A stretch of 64,000 nucleotides of DNA. Source: Amycolatopsis sp. QT-25 (GTDB taxonomy: Bacteria; Actinomycetota; Actinomycetes; Mycobacteriales; Pseudonocardiaceae). The stretch spans positions 6,572,001 through 6,636,000 of the forward strand of contig NZ_CP120210.1 in assembly GCF_029369745.1 (NCBI RefSeq), in the 5' to 3' direction. Of the stretch, positions 31,091-39,265 are shown piece by piece (the first letter of the stretch is position 1; the number at the start of each line of letters is the position of its first letter). Under the pieces are notes generated by a model that was not told the origin of the DNA, ran no database searches, and saw only the letters and a list, made by a program, of their open reading frames with translations. Made by a program: the position numbers and the translations under genes.

Positions 31091-31096
31091 TAATAT
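31091..31096 (+). promoter_or_regulatory. -10 element of a leaderless tetR transcript
   Basis: TAATAT ends 6 nt before the ATG at 31103, the distance expected if transcription starts at or beside the start codon. No ribosome site lies between them. Confidence 0.55.
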
Positions 31097-31102
31097 GGCC
31101 AG

Positions 31103-31693
31103 ATGCCGGCGAACTCCACCCCACTCGTGAACGGCGAGAAGGCGAACAGGCGCGAACAGATCATGTCCGCCGCCGCCGAGCTCTTCGCCCACCACGGTTT
31201 CCACGGCGTCGGCATCGACGACATCGGTGCCGCGGTCGGCATCTCCGGTCCGGCGTTGTACCGGCATTTCCGCAGCAAGGACGCCATTCTCGGCGAGATG
31301 CTGAACTCGATCAGCCGCTATCTGCTCGACGGCGGGACGGCGAGGGCGGGCCAGCGGGACGAGCCGGGCGAGGTTCTCGAAACATTGGTGCATTTTCACG
31401 TCGATTTCGCGCTCGCGCATCCCGCGCTGATCACCGTCCAGGAACGCAACCTCGCCAATCTCACCGACAGTGACCGGAAACAGGTCCGCGCCCTGCAGCG
31501 TCAGTACGTCGAGGTCTGGGTGCGTGCGATCAGTGACGCCGTCCCCGGAATCGGCGAACGTCAGGCGCGCTCGGCGGCACACGCGGTCTTCGGATTGATC
31601 AATTCGACGCCGTACAACCGCCATCTCGGTGACAGCGAACTGGCCGAGATGCTCTGCCGTCTCGCGCTGGGTGCACTGCGCGCCGCGAAGTGA
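31103..31693 (+). CDS. TetR-family regulator of the acc/leucine-type operon
   Basis: A 196-residue TetR protein. The N-terminal HTH reads REQIMSAAAELFAHHGFHGV...IDDIGAAVGISGPALYRHFR, followed by an all-helical ligand domain. The ATG is probably leaderless (TAATAT at 31091). A perfect 26-bp palindrome covers its promoter, and two related sites lie upstream of accD 1.1 kb away. In mycobacteria a TetR (Rv2506, known as BkaR) controls the equivalent branched-chain acid operon; this gene is a likely functional counterpart. A ligand such as a branched acyl-CoA is inference. Confidence 0.85.
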   Translation: MPANSTPLVNGEKANRREQIMSAAAELFAHHGFHGVGIDDIGAAVGISGPALYRHFRSKDAILGEMLNSISRYLLDGGTARAGQRDEPGEVLETLVHFHVDFALAHPALITVQERNLANLTDSDRKQVRALQRQYVEVWVRAISDAVPGIGERQARSAAHAVFGLINSTPYNRHLGDSELAEMLCRLALGALRAAK

Positions 31694-31750
31694 CCACGTC
31701 CGGGTTTCGGCCTATCCCCACATGTCCGTCCTCTGGTGTTTGATAGGCAC

Positions 31751-32248
31751 GTGGAGCCGGACAGGAGCGAGTACGAGCGGAGGCTCGTCGAAAAGGCGCA
31801 GCGTGCGCTCGTGGCGATCAGCCTCGGGGAGGACGCCGAGGCGCTCGACGAGCTCATGCCGACCGCCGCCGAGCCTCGAGCCCGTTCCGAAGAGACCAAA
31901 GAGCTCGTGATGATGCTGTTCGGCGAATGCAGCGCCATGGTGTCCACTCTCGGCGACGGCGGGAGCGCGCCGGTCAAGGTGCAGGTGTTCGACGAGGACG
32001 GTGAAGAGGTCTCGATCGACCAGGCGGACCCGCCCGTGCGGACGGCCGTGCGCACCCTGCTGGCCGAAGTGCACGGCAACAGCGAGGCCGCGCAGGAGCA
32101 GGTCGAGATCGCGCTCGCCAACGCCGCGCCCGACGAGGTCGACAGCCTGGTGCTGCAGGCGCTGCGCTGGACGATCCGGCTGTCGTCGGAATGCCTGGAC
32201 CGGGACCTGCCGGTGGCGCCGTGGATCTCGGACGCCGTCGCGGACTAG
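31751..32248 (+). CDS. conserved hypothetical protein, acidic and soluble
   Basis: A 165-residue acidic protein (MEPDRSEYERRLVEKAQRAL from GTG 31751). No signal peptide, membrane segment or catalytic motif is visible; it is mostly predicted helix with a short VKVQVFDEDGEEVSIDQADP strand segment in the middle. An in-frame GTG at 31736 would add five residues; TGATAG at 31741-31746 looks like a -10 that would start transcription close to 31751. It follows the TetR gene by 57 bp on the same strand and is convergent with metX. I do not recognise a family. Confidence 0.6.
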   Translation: MEPDRSEYERRLVEKAQRALVAISLGEDAEALDELMPTAAEPRARSEETKELVMMLFGECSAMVSTLGDGGSAPVKVQVFDEDGEEVSIDQADPPVRTAVRTLLAEVHGNSEAAQEQVEIALANAAPDEVDSLVLQALRWTIRLSSECLDRDLPVAPWISDAVAD

Positions 32249-32326
32249 CCGGGCGTGGCCGGGCCGGTGATCCGGCCGCCCCGTGACGGACGCCCCGCGT
32301 GCTCAGCCGGCCATCACGCGCGTCGC

Positions 32327-33448
32327 CTAGTCGAGCAGGAGTTTCACCAGCCGTGCGATCTGCTCGGTCTCGATCAGGAACGAGTCGTGCCCGTAAGGCG
32401 ACCCGATGACGGCGAACTCCGCCCCGTCGATCCCGTCCGCGATGGCCCGTGACTGGTACAGCGGGTAGAGCCGGTCACTGTCCACCCCGGCCGCGACGGT
32501 GCGCGCGGTGATCCGGCCGAGCGCGTTCGCGGCACCGCCCCGGCCCCGGCCGACGTCGTGGGTGTTCATCGATGCGGTGAGCACCACGTAACTGCCTGCG
32601 TCGAACCGGCGGGACAGCTTCCCGGCGTGATGGTCCAAATAGGACTCGACGGCGAATCGCCCACCGTGAAGCGGGTCTTCGCCGTCCTGGTGACGACGAC
32701 CGAAGCGTTGCGACAGTTCGGCTTCACTGCGGTAGGTCGCGTGCGCGATACGGCGCGCGATGCCGAGGCCGGCGTCCGGGCCGCCACCGGGGCCGTCGTG
32801 GTAGTCACCGCCGCGCCAGCCCGGATCGGCGCGGATGGCGTGCAGTTGCGGCGCCGCCCAGGCGATCTGGTCGGCCGACGCCCGCGCCGTCGACGCGAGG
32901 ACGAGCAGGGCCTCGACCCGGTCCGGCTCGCTCACCGCCCATTCCAGCGCGCGCATCCCGCCCATGGATCCGCCGATCACCGCGGCCCACCGGCCGATGC
33001 CCAGCGCGTCGGCGAGGATGGTTTCGGCGCCCACCTGGTCCCGTACGGTCACGGCGGGAAACCTGCTCCCCCAGGGCTTTCCGTCCGGATGCCGCGAAGA
33101 CGGGCCGGTCGAGCCCTGGCAACCACCGAGCACGTTCGGGACCACGACGAAGAACGCGTCCGTGTCGATGGCCTTGCCCGGCCCGATCAGGCCGTCCCAC
33201 CAACCGGGGCTGACATGGCCTTCCTCCGCGGGACCGACGGCGTGGCTGTCCCCGGTCAGCGCGTGCTCGACGAGGATCGCGTTGTCGGCACCCGGATTCA
33301 GCGTTCCCCAGGTCTCGTAGGCGAGCGTGAACGGCAGCGTCCCACCGGTTTCGAGCGCCTGGACGCCGCTGACGAATCGACGCCGACCGGGCGGATCTCC
33401 CTCCCGCCACGCACCGGTGGCGGGAGGGAGATCGGAAGCCTGGGTCAC
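32327..33448 (-). CDS. metX: homoserine O-acetyltransferase
   Basis: A 373-residue alpha/beta-hydrolase-fold acyltransferase that makes O-acetyl-L-homoserine from homoserine and acetyl-CoA. Visible are ALTGDSHAVGP, NVLGGCQGSTGPSS, the nucleophile elbow VIGGSMGGMRALEWAVSEPD, the catalytic Asp in GVDSDRLYPLYQSR and the catalytic His in SPYGHDSFLIE. The GTG start overlaps the metY stop by 4 bp (GTGA). With metY it forms the direct-sulfhydrylation route to homocysteine. Confidence 0.92.
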   Translation of the reverse strand: MTQASDLPPATGAWREGDPPGRRRFVSGVQALETGGTLPFTLAYETWGTLNPGADNAILVEHALTGDSHAVGPAEEGHVSPGWWDGLIGPGKAIDTDAFFVVVPNVLGGCQGSTGPSSRHPDGKPWGSRFPAVTVRDQVGAETILADALGIGRWAAVIGGSMGGMRALEWAVSEPDRVEALLVLASTARASADQIAWAAPQLHAIRADPGWRGGDYHDGPGGGPDAGLGIARRIAHATYRSEAELSQRFGRRHQDGEDPLHGGRFAVESYLDHHAGKLSRRFDAGSYVVLTASMNTHDVGRGRGGAANALGRITARTVAAGVDSDRLYPLYQSRAIADGIDGAEFAVIGSPYGHDSFLIETEQIARLVKLLLD

Positions 33449-34746
33449 AGAGCCGCCTTGGCCGCCCGGAATCCGGCTTCGAGATCGGCTTTGAGGTCCT
33501 CGACCCCTTCCAGCCCGACGGCGAGCCGCACGAGACCCGGCGTGACCCCGCTGGAGGACTGCTCCTCGGGCGTGAGCTGGCTGTGCGTCGTCGAGGCCGG
33601 GTGCACGATCAGGCTGCGCACGTCGCCGATGTTGACCAGCTGGCTGTGCAGTTCCGTACCGTCCACGAAGGCCCGTCCGGCATCGACACCGCCACGCAGT
33701 TCGAACGACAGCACCGCACCGGCCCCCTTGGGCAGGTACTTCTTCGCGGCCTCGTGGTACGGGCTCGACGGCAGCCCGGCGTAGTACACCTTCTCGACCT
33801 CGTCGCGCTGCTCCAGCCACTCGGCCAGCGCCTGCGCGTTGGACACGTGCCGCTCCAGGCGCAGCGAAAGTGTCTCGATCCCTTGCAGGATCAGGAAACT
33901 GTTCAGCGGCGCGATCGCGGCGCCGGTGTCACGCAGGATCTGGACGCGGGCTTTGGCGGCGTACGCGCCCGGGCCGAGGGCCTCCCAGTACTTGAGACCG
34001 TGATAGCTCGGGTCGGCCTCGTTGAAGCCCGGGAAGCGCCCGGGGTCCTTGCCGAAGTCGAAGGTGCCGCCGTCGACCAGCACCCCGGCGACCGTGGTGC
34101 CGTGCCCGCCGAGGTACTTGGTGGCCGAGTGGACCACGATGTCGGCACCGTGCTCGATCGGGCGGACGAGGTACGGCGTCGGCACGGTGTTGTCCACGAC
34201 CAGCGGGACCCCGGATTCGTGCGCGGCGTCGGCGACCGCGCGGATGTCGAGCACGTTGCTGCCGGGGTTGGCCAGCGTCTCGGCGAAGAACAGCTTGGTG
34301 TTGGGCCGGACGGCCGCCTTCCACTGCTCGACGTCGTCCTGGTCCTCGACGAACGAGACCTCGATGCCGAGCTTCGGCAGCGTGTAGTGGAAGAGGTTGT
34401 AGGTGCCGCCGTAGAGCGCCGGGCTGGAGACGAAGTGGTCGCCCGCGTTCGCGAGGTTGAGGATGGCCGCCGTGGTGGCCGCGCTCCCGGAGGCGAACGC
34501 GAGCGCCGCGACGCCGCCTTCGAGCGCGGCGAGCCGCTGCTCCAGCACGTCCTGCGTGGGGTTGTTGATCCGCGTGTAGATGTTGCCCGGCTCGGCGAGG
34601 CTGAAGAGATCGGCGCCGTGCTGGCTGTCGCGGAACACGTACGAGGTGGTCTGGTAGATCGGGGTCGCCCGCGCACCGGTGGCGGTGTCCGGCGCCGCAC
34701 CCGCGTGGATCTGCTTGGTCTCGAACGACCATCCGTCCGCGCTCAT
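33445..34746 (-). CDS. metY: O-acetylhomoserine sulfhydrylase
   Basis: A 433-residue Cys/Met-metabolism PLP enzyme that converts O-acetylhomoserine and sulfide to homocysteine. Signatures are TPIYQTTSYVFRDSQHGADL, ASGSAATTAAILNLANAGDH, the PLP-binding region VVDNTVPTPYLVRPIEHGAD and the Schiff-base lysine in VHSATKYLGGHGTT. AGGAG lies 7 nt upstream of the ATG. The 77-bp upstream gap is too short and shows no recognisable SAM-IV riboswitch, which in mycobacteria precedes metY. Operon order metY-metX. Confidence 0.93.
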   Translation of the reverse strand: MSADGWSFETKQIHAGAAPDTATGARATPIYQTTSYVFRDSQHGADLFSLAEPGNIYTRINNPTQDVLEQRLAALEGGVAALAFASGSAATTAAILNLANAGDHFVSSPALYGGTYNLFHYTLPKLGIEVSFVEDQDDVEQWKAAVRPNTKLFFAETLANPGSNVLDIRAVADAAHESGVPLVVDNTVPTPYLVRPIEHGADIVVHSATKYLGGHGTTVAGVLVDGGTFDFGKDPGRFPGFNEADPSYHGLKYWEALGPGAYAAKARVQILRDTGAAIAPLNSFLILQGIETLSLRLERHVSNAQALAEWLEQRDEVEKVYYAGLPSSPYHEAAKKYLPKGAGAVLSFELRGGVDAGRAFVDGTELHSQLVNIGDVRSLIVHPASTTHSQLTPEEQSSSGVTPGLVRLAVGLEGVEDLKADLEAGFRAAKAAL

Positions 34747-34823
34747 CGCGATTCTCCTAGCGGCTCAAGGTTTCGGCTGTGGGCTCCGAAGCTAGCTCCG
34801 CCGAACGGAGCACCCAACTGTTC

Positions 34824-35222
34824 TCAAGAGGTGGGATTCTTTTCCTGTAGAACGAACCGGTTGCCCTCCGAGTCGGTGAACATGGCCCACCAGCCCCACG
34901 GCTGCTTTTCCGGCCGCGCCGGGAACTCGACACCCTTCGCCGAGAGCTCCTCGTACGTCCTTTCGACGTCGTCGGCGTAGAAGAAGAAGTTGGCCGTCGG
35001 GAGTTCGTCCCGCACCTCGAATCGCTTGAGATCCTCCGGCGCGGTGCTCAGGACGAGCGCCGTCGCACCGTCGGCGGACGTGACCTCCACCCAACGGCTC
35101 CCCTTGTCGCCGTAAGGCACGTCGGTGGTGATCTCGAATCCGACGACCTCGGACCAGAACCGCTTCGCCCGCTCCTGGTCGGTCACCCCGACGACGATCT
35201 TGTGCACGCCTCGAATCGCCAC
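34824..35222 (-). CDS. glyoxalase/bleomycin-resistance (VOC) family protein
   Basis: A 132-residue VOC-fold protein with two beta-alpha-beta-beta-beta units: GVHKIVVGVTDQERAKRFWS...WVEVTSADGATALVLS and TANFFFYADDVERTYEELSA...WWAMFTDSEGNRFVLQE. The start is GTG at 35222. Metal-ligand positions (His/Glu) are only partly present, so enzyme activity is uncertain. It is divergent from padR with a palindromic operator between them. Confidence 0.82.
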   Translation of the reverse strand: MAIRGVHKIVVGVTDQERAKRFWSEVVGFEITTDVPYGDKGSRWVEVTSADGATALVLSTAPEDLKRFEVRDELPTANFFFYADDVERTYEELSAKGVEFPARPEKQPWGWWAMFTDSEGNRFVLQEKNPTS

Positions 35223-35235
35223 GTCCGGCCCCTTG

Positions 35236-35250
35236 TATCCATAGTGGATA
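35236..35250. promoter_or_regulatory. palindromic candidate PadR operator
   Basis: TATCCA-TAG-TGGATA lies between the divergent VOC gene and padR and overlaps the start of TATAAC (35249-35254), a possible -10 for padR. Arrangement and symmetry fit an autoregulated PadR site controlling both directions. Confidence 0.5.
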
Positions 35251-35278
35251 TAACGAGATCGGAGTGTATGCTCCCCGG

Positions 35279-35629
35279 ATGGCCGACGGCAACCCGCAGC
35301 TCACCCCCGCGGCGTTCCAAACCCTGCTGGCGCTCGCGCGAGGTCGCGCGCACGGCTACGCGATCATGGGTTTCGTCGACGAGGTGAGCGGCGGGACCGC
35401 CCAGCTCGGCCCGGGCACGCTGTACCGGACGCTGGCCCGGCTCGTCGCCGACGGCCTGGCCGAAGAGGCCCCGGACGCAGGCGAGGACCAGCCGCACGAT
35501 TCGCGCCGCCGTTACTACCGGCTGACCCGCGCCGGCCGGGCCGTCGCCGCCCGCGAGGCGGAGTTCCTGAGCAGGCTCGTCGCCGTGGCCGGGCAAGCCG
35601 GGCTGCTGAAGCGGGCGGAATCGGCGTGA
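35279..35629 (+). CDS. PadR-family transcriptional regulator
   Basis: A 116-residue winged-helix regulator. LTPAAFQTLLALARGRAHGYAIM is the N-terminal PadR helix region, and LGPGTLYRTLARLVADGLAE the recognition helix and wing start, followed by RRRYYRLTRAGRAVAAREAE. The ATG at 35279 is chosen; a GTG at 35264 close to a predicted leaderless start would add five residues. Its stop overlaps the next VOC gene's GTG (GTGA), so padR and that gene are one operon. Confidence 0.85.
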   Translation: MADGNPQLTPAAFQTLLALARGRAHGYAIMGFVDEVSGGTAQLGPGTLYRTLARLVADGLAEEAPDAGEDQPHDSRRRYYRLTRAGRAVAAREAEFLSRLVAVAGQAGLLKRAESA

Positions 35630-36063
35630 GCCGGGCGCTCGGTTTGGTGCCGCATTTGTTCGTCAAGGACGTCGACGCGTCACTTTCCTTCTACGCCAAG
35701 GCGTTCGACGCCGTGGAGCTGTTCCGCAATGTGCTGCCGAACGGCGTCGTACTGTTCGTGGAACTCGCCGTCGGCGACGCGCGGCTGCTGGTGAGCCAGG
35801 AGATCCCGCGGCTGGACGCGCTCGCGCCGTCGACCCTCGGCGGCACACCGATGCTCCTGACGCTGGAGACCGGCGACCCCGACGACCTCGTGCGGCGCGC
35901 GGTGTTCGCGGGCGCACGGGTGGAGGCGCCGGTCGAGGAGATGTTCTTCGGCGAGCGCTACGGCCGGATCGTCGGCCCCGACGGGCACCGGTGGGCGCTG
36001 ACGACCAAACGAGAGCGGTTCACCCCCGAAGACATCGACGCGAGAACTCCCCGCGAGGTCTGA
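35626..36063 (+). CDS. VOC-family protein (PhnB-like glyoxalase)
   Basis: A 145-residue glyoxalase-fold protein starting MSRALGLVPHLFVKDVDASL. It has the PhnB-like pattern FYAKAFDAVELFRNVLPNGV and EEMFFGERYGRIVGPDGHRW. The GTG start is embedded in the padR stop (4-bp overlap), implying coupling. Together with the divergent VOC gene it makes a PadR-controlled pair; a possible role is binding or detoxifying a small hydrophobic or electrophilic compound (inference). Confidence 0.82.
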   Translation: MSRALGLVPHLFVKDVDASLSFYAKAFDAVELFRNVLPNGVVLFVELAVGDARLLVSQEIPRLDALAPSTLGGTPMLLTLETGDPDDLVRRAVFAGARVEAPVEEMFFGERYGRIVGPDGHRWALTTKRERFTPEDIDARTPREV

Positions 36064-36099
36064 CGTGTGCGGTGGTCCCACCTGCTGGACAATCGCCCC

Positions 36100-37653
36100 A
36101 TGGTTTCCGTGCGGAGCGTGGTCGATCGGGTCGGTCCGACGCTGTTGCACGCCCTGCGGATCCCCGAGGAGTCCCCCGCCGTCGGCGACGTCGTCATCGC
36201 CGAGCCCGGCAACACCCTCGCCGCGGGCGACCTCGTCCTCGGCGTCGCGATCACGGAGATGGCGGACGCGGCCGAACTCGTCAAGGTCAGCGCGTCGAAA
36301 GGTGCCGCCGCGGTCCTGCTGAAGCCGCCGCTCGCGGCGAAACCGGCAGTGAAGCGGGCGGCGAAGTCGGCGGACATCGCGTTGATCGAAGTGCGCTCGG
36401 CGACGTCGTGGGCTCAGCTCGTCTGGCTGCTCAGGACGGTCCTCGACGCGCTGGCCGACGAATCGGACGCGCTCGAGGACGGCGGCGGCCCCGGCTCCGG
36501 CGACCTGTTCCGGCTGGCGGACGCCGTCGCTTCGGTGGTCGACGCGCCCGTCACCATCGAGGACACCAACTCACGGGTGCTCGCCTACTCGGCCCGGCAG
36601 GATCTGACCGATTCGGCGCGCGTGTCCACGATCATGGGCCGCCGCATCCCCGACGACGTACTCGCGCGGTTCCGGTCGCGAGGGGTGTTCCGCGAGCTTT
36701 CCCGTGGGCGGCAAACGATCTTCGTACCCGCACAGCGCGACGGCACGCTGCCCCGGCTCATCGTGCCGATCCGGATGGGCGGTGAACTGCTGGGGTCGAT
36801 GTGGGCGGTCGTCGCGGGTCCGGTCTCCGACGAACGCGCGGCCGCGTTCGCCGACGCCGCGCCCGTCGTCGCGCTGCACCTGCTGCGCCGCCGCGCGCAC
36901 ACCGACTCGCAACGCCGGGTTTCGGCCGAACTCCTGCGCGCGGTGCTGGAGGGGAACGCCAGCCCGCGCAAGGCGATCGCGGAACTCGATCTTTCCGAGG
37001 AGCCGCACCGCGTCGTGGTCGTCGAAGTCGCCGGCGGCGACGGCCGCGACGACGAGGGCCTGCGGCTCGCCCTCCTCGAACGGATCTCGCAGGGCGTCGG
37101 CAGGCGGCCGGTGGCCACGGAACTCGGCGGCGTGCTCTACGCCGTCGTCCCGGACGGCGACGGCTGGGCCGAACTCCGGGCCGCGCTCGAAGCCCTGCCG
37201 TCGTCGAGGAAGGGCGGGACACCACGGGCCGCGGCGGGGTCGGCCCGCGAAATCGGCGAGCTGGCGAGGTCGCGTGTCCAGGCCGATGAGGCACTGGGCC
37301 TGCTTCGCGCGAAGCTCGTCCCCGGGCGTGTCGTGGTCTTCGACGAGGCGTGGACGGCCCTTTCGCTGCACCGCGGAGCGACAGCGGCGAGCAGCGCGAA
37401 GGTCGCCGAACTCGGCCCGCTCGGGCTGCTGCGCGCGCACGACGATGCCCACGAAAGCGGCTACGTCGACACGTTGTACCAATGGCTACGGCATCCCGGA
37501 GATCCGCGCGCGGCCGCGAAGGAACTCCGGATCCATCCCAACACCCTGCGATACCGGATGCGGCGGCTGCTCGACCTCGTCCCGCTGGATCTCGACGATC
37601 CCGACGTCCGGCTGGCGCTGATCACCCAACTCGTTTCCCTGCGCTGGAGTTGA
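36100..37653 (+). CDS. PucR-family transcriptional regulator
   Basis: A 517-residue PucR/CdaR-type regulator. Residues 1-125 are the PucR N-terminal sensor (VGDVVIAEPGNTLAAGDLVL...), about 140-330 a GAF-like/linker region (VTIEDTNSRVLAYSARQDLT), then a divergent GGDEF-like segment. The C-terminal HTH has the fingerprint YVDTLYQWLRHPGDPRAAAK and ELRIHPNTLRYRMRRLLDLV. The ATG at 36100 fits a leaderless transcript: GACAAT (36088-36093) ends 6 nt before it. PucR proteins often control purine or GABA catabolism; the target here is unknown and may be distant. Two hairpins follow the stop (37661-37688 and 37694-37736). Confidence 0.87.
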   Translation: MVSVRSVVDRVGPTLLHALRIPEESPAVGDVVIAEPGNTLAAGDLVLGVAITEMADAAELVKVSASKGAAAVLLKPPLAAKPAVKRAAKSADIALIEVRSATSWAQLVWLLRTVLDALADESDALEDGGGPGSGDLFRLADAVASVVDAPVTIEDTNSRVLAYSARQDLTDSARVSTIMGRRIPDDVLARFRSRGVFRELSRGRQTIFVPAQRDGTLPRLIVPIRMGGELLGSMWAVVAGPVSDERAAAFADAAPVVALHLLRRRAHTDSQRRVSAELLRAVLEGNASPRKAIAELDLSEEPHRVVVVEVAGGDGRDDEGLRLALLERISQGVGRRPVATELGGVLYAVVPDGDGWAELRAALEALPSSRKGGTPRAAAGSAREIGELARSRVQADEALGLLRAKLVPGRVVVFDEAWTALSLHRGATAASSAKVAELGPLGLLRAHDDAHESGYVDTLYQWLRHPGDPRAAAKELRIHPNTLRYRMRRLLDLVPLDLDDPDVRLALITQLVSLRWS

Positions 37654-37693
37654 TTCGACGACAAAATGCTCGGTACCGAACACTTTGTAGCGC

Positions 37694-37736
37694 GAAAGGG
37701 TCTTTCACGACGAAAATCGTCGTGAAAGACCCTTTC
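37694..37736. repeat. 20-bp perfect hairpin, family A variant, between pucR and a convergent small gene
   Basis: GAAAGGGTCTTTCACGACGA (37694-37713) is the exact reverse complement of 37717-37736, with an AAA loop. The inner ACGA extends the pairing; the core GAAAGGGTCTTTC is itself palindromic. It lies 16 bp before the stop of the small minus-strand gene, so it serves both converging genes. No T-tract. Confidence 0.85.
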
Positions 37737-37751
37737 CCGACATCCGACGGT

Positions 37752-37979
37752 TCAGTGCGCGCTGGCGCGATATCCGTCCTCGATGGTCTGCCGTACCGCG
37801 GCGAGCAGATCCGCACCGGGGTAAAGCGGCAAAAGGACTCCCGGGCCACCGTCGACCCGCAGCGCGGCTTCGTAACCGTGCCCCGGGGTTTCGACCAGGC
37901 CCACGATGACATCGGCCGGATTGCCTTCGGTGTCGACGGTGCGGACGCGCCGCTCCCGCCGCCAATCCTGATTTGTCAT
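37752..37979 (-). CDS. small hypothetical protein, 75 residues
   Basis: MTNQDWRRERRVRTVDTEGN starts a 75-residue soluble protein with the compact pattern VIVGLVETPGHGYEAALRVDGGPGVLLPLY. No family recognised. It has its own upstream promoter region with an imperfect palindrome (37997-38012). The ATG has no evident ribosome site beyond weak GGA. The convergent hairpin at 37694 ends its transcript. The palindrome upstream makes a real, regulated gene plausible. Confidence 0.5.
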   Translation of the reverse strand: MTNQDWRRERRVRTVDTEGNPADVIVGLVETPGHGYEAALRVDGGPGVLLPLYPGADLLAAVRQTIEDGYRASAH

Positions 37980-37996
37980 GCGGAACAGAATGGCAG

Positions 37997-38012
37997 CTTA
38001 CCGGCCAGTAAG
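37997..38012. promoter_or_regulatory. imperfect palindrome resembling the fadA-tetR operator
   Basis: CTTACCGGCCAGTAAG (one mismatch between arms) lies 18 bp upstream of the small gene at 37979. Its core TACCGGCCAGTA matches TACCGGCCGGTA at 17131-17142 at 11 of 12 positions, suggesting a shared TetR regulator. Confidence 0.45.
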
Positions 38013-38041
38013 ATCAACATCTTGACTCGATCGTGCTGCAT

Positions 38042-38158
38042 TTATCGTTTCGCGGGTTGCCCGGCCGCGGCGACCCTTGCCGTGAGCGGACCGGCGAGGA
38101 AGTCGTCGACGTCGAATATCAGAGTCGGACATCGGAGTCGGACATCGGAGTCGGACAT
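38042..38158 (-). pseudogene. 5' fragment of a pyridoxamine 5'-phosphate oxidase-like (PPOX) gene
   Basis: A 38-codon frame starts with an ATG overlapping the stop of the oxidoreductase gene (TGATG). Its translation reads MSDSDVRLRCPTLIFDVDDF followed by LAGPLTARVAAAGQPAKR. The FLAGPLTARVA-AG part resembles the N-terminus of PPOX-family proteins as I recall them, but the expected continuation is absent and a stop follows. It is likely a decayed remnant. Its start falls in the 13-bp tandem repeat. Confidence 0.3.
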
Positions 38159-38159
38159 C
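38121..38159. repeat. three 13-bp tandem repeats at the oxidoreductase 3' end
   Basis: Copies at 38121-38133 (AGAGTCGGACATC), 38134-38146 and 38147-38159 (both GGAGTCGGACATC). The third includes part of the stop codon of the gene above it on the minus strand. It is a short slipped-strand duplication, not an array with spacers. Confidence 0.85.
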
Positions 38160-39099
38160 AGATCTCGAGCAACGTCTTGCCGATCGCGCCCCGCGACTGC
38201 ATGACCGCGTGCGCGTCCGCCGCCCGGTCGAGCGGGAATCGTTGACCGATCACGGGTTCCAGCCGTCCGGCGGCGGCTTCGGCGAGCGCGGACTCGGTGA
38301 ACGCCCGCATCTCGGCGGGCCCGCCGAGGCCCCGGACGACCGTGACCCCGCGCGCGAAGGCATCCTCTTCGGACACCTCCGTCCACGAACCACTCGAGAG
38401 CCCGTAAATCAGCATCCGGCCGCCCGGCCTGAGCAACCGGAACGACGTCGCTCCGATGTCGCCGCCGACCCCGTCGAACACGACGTCGACTTCGCCCGCC
38501 TTCGCCGCCCAGTCCGGCTCGCGGTAGTCGACCGCCAGATCGGCGCCGCGGTCCCGGACGTGCCCGGTCTTCTCCGGACCGCCCGCCGCGCCGACGACCT
38601 CGGCGCCCGCGGCCTTGGCCAGCTGGACGACCAGCCCGCCGACCCCGCCCGCCGCGGCCTCCACCAGCACGCGCTCGCCGGGGCGGATCCGCGCGGCGGT
38701 GACCAGCGCGGTCGCGGTGCGGCCGTCGGCGAGGATGGCGACCGCCGCGTCGAGCGCCAGGCCGTCCGGCACCGCGAAAACGGAATCGGCGGCGACCGCG
38801 ACCCGTTCGGCGTACGCCCCGGAACCGCCGGTCGAGGTCACGACTTGCTTGCCGACCAGGCCGGGGTCGGCTCCTTCCCCGACCGCGCTGATCACGCCAC
38901 CGACGCCGTTGCCCGGGATCATCGGCAGTTCGACGCGGAACGGCCCGCCCCCGCCGGCACGGAACTGCGTCTCGACGAACGTGATGTTGGCGAACGCCAC
39001 CTCGATGAGGACCTGACCCGCTGCGGGCACCGGATCCGGGGCCTCGCCCGCGACGAGCACTTCGGGCCCGCCGAACTCTTTCAACCACACCGCTCTCAT
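38158..39099 (-). CDS. zinc-type alcohol dehydrogenase-like / quinone oxidoreductase (MDR family)
   Basis: A 313-residue MDR-superfamily protein, MRAVWLKEFGGPEVLVAGEA. It lacks the catalytic and structural zinc-binding cysteines of true alcohol dehydrogenases and shows the quinone-reductase pattern PMIPGNGVGGVISAVGEGAD and VLVEAAAGGVGGLVVQLAKA (NADPH-binding motif). Probable activity is NADPH-dependent reduction of quinones or enones; substrate unknown. The ATG at 39099 has only a weak ribosome site. It is divergent from ald. Confidence 0.83.
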   Translation of the reverse strand: MRAVWLKEFGGPEVLVAGEAPDPVPAAGQVLIEVAFANITFVETQFRAGGGGPFRVELPMIPGNGVGGVISAVGEGADPGLVGKQVVTSTGGSGAYAERVAVAADSVFAVPDGLALDAAVAILADGRTATALVTAARIRPGERVLVEAAAGGVGGLVVQLAKAAGAEVVGAAGGPEKTGHVRDRGADLAVDYREPDWAAKAGEVDVVFDGVGGDIGATSFRLLRPGGRMLIYGLSSGSWTEVSEEDAFARGVTVVRGLGGPAEMRAFTESALAEAAAGRLEPVIGQRFPLDRAADAHAVMQSRGAIGKTLLEI

Positions 39100-39265
39100 G
39101 GAGCCCAAGGTGCAAGCTCCAGATAACTGGAGGTCAAGCGGTTGTGCCACGAACCTCATGATCGGTGCCCAACATTGTCGCGCGCACACGATGACACCAC
39201 TGTGCGGGTGGCTCACCGTGAGTGGCAGCACCTTTGTTCGCAGACCCGCCGCCAGGAGGCATCCC

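Noticed and set aside
34747..34823. SAM-IV riboswitch before metY
   Set aside because: The gap is only 77 bp and shows none of the conserved SAM-IV core sequence I remember.
38121..38159. CRISPR-like repeats
   Set aside because: Three directly adjacent 13-bp copies without spacers and no cas genes; a tandem duplication.
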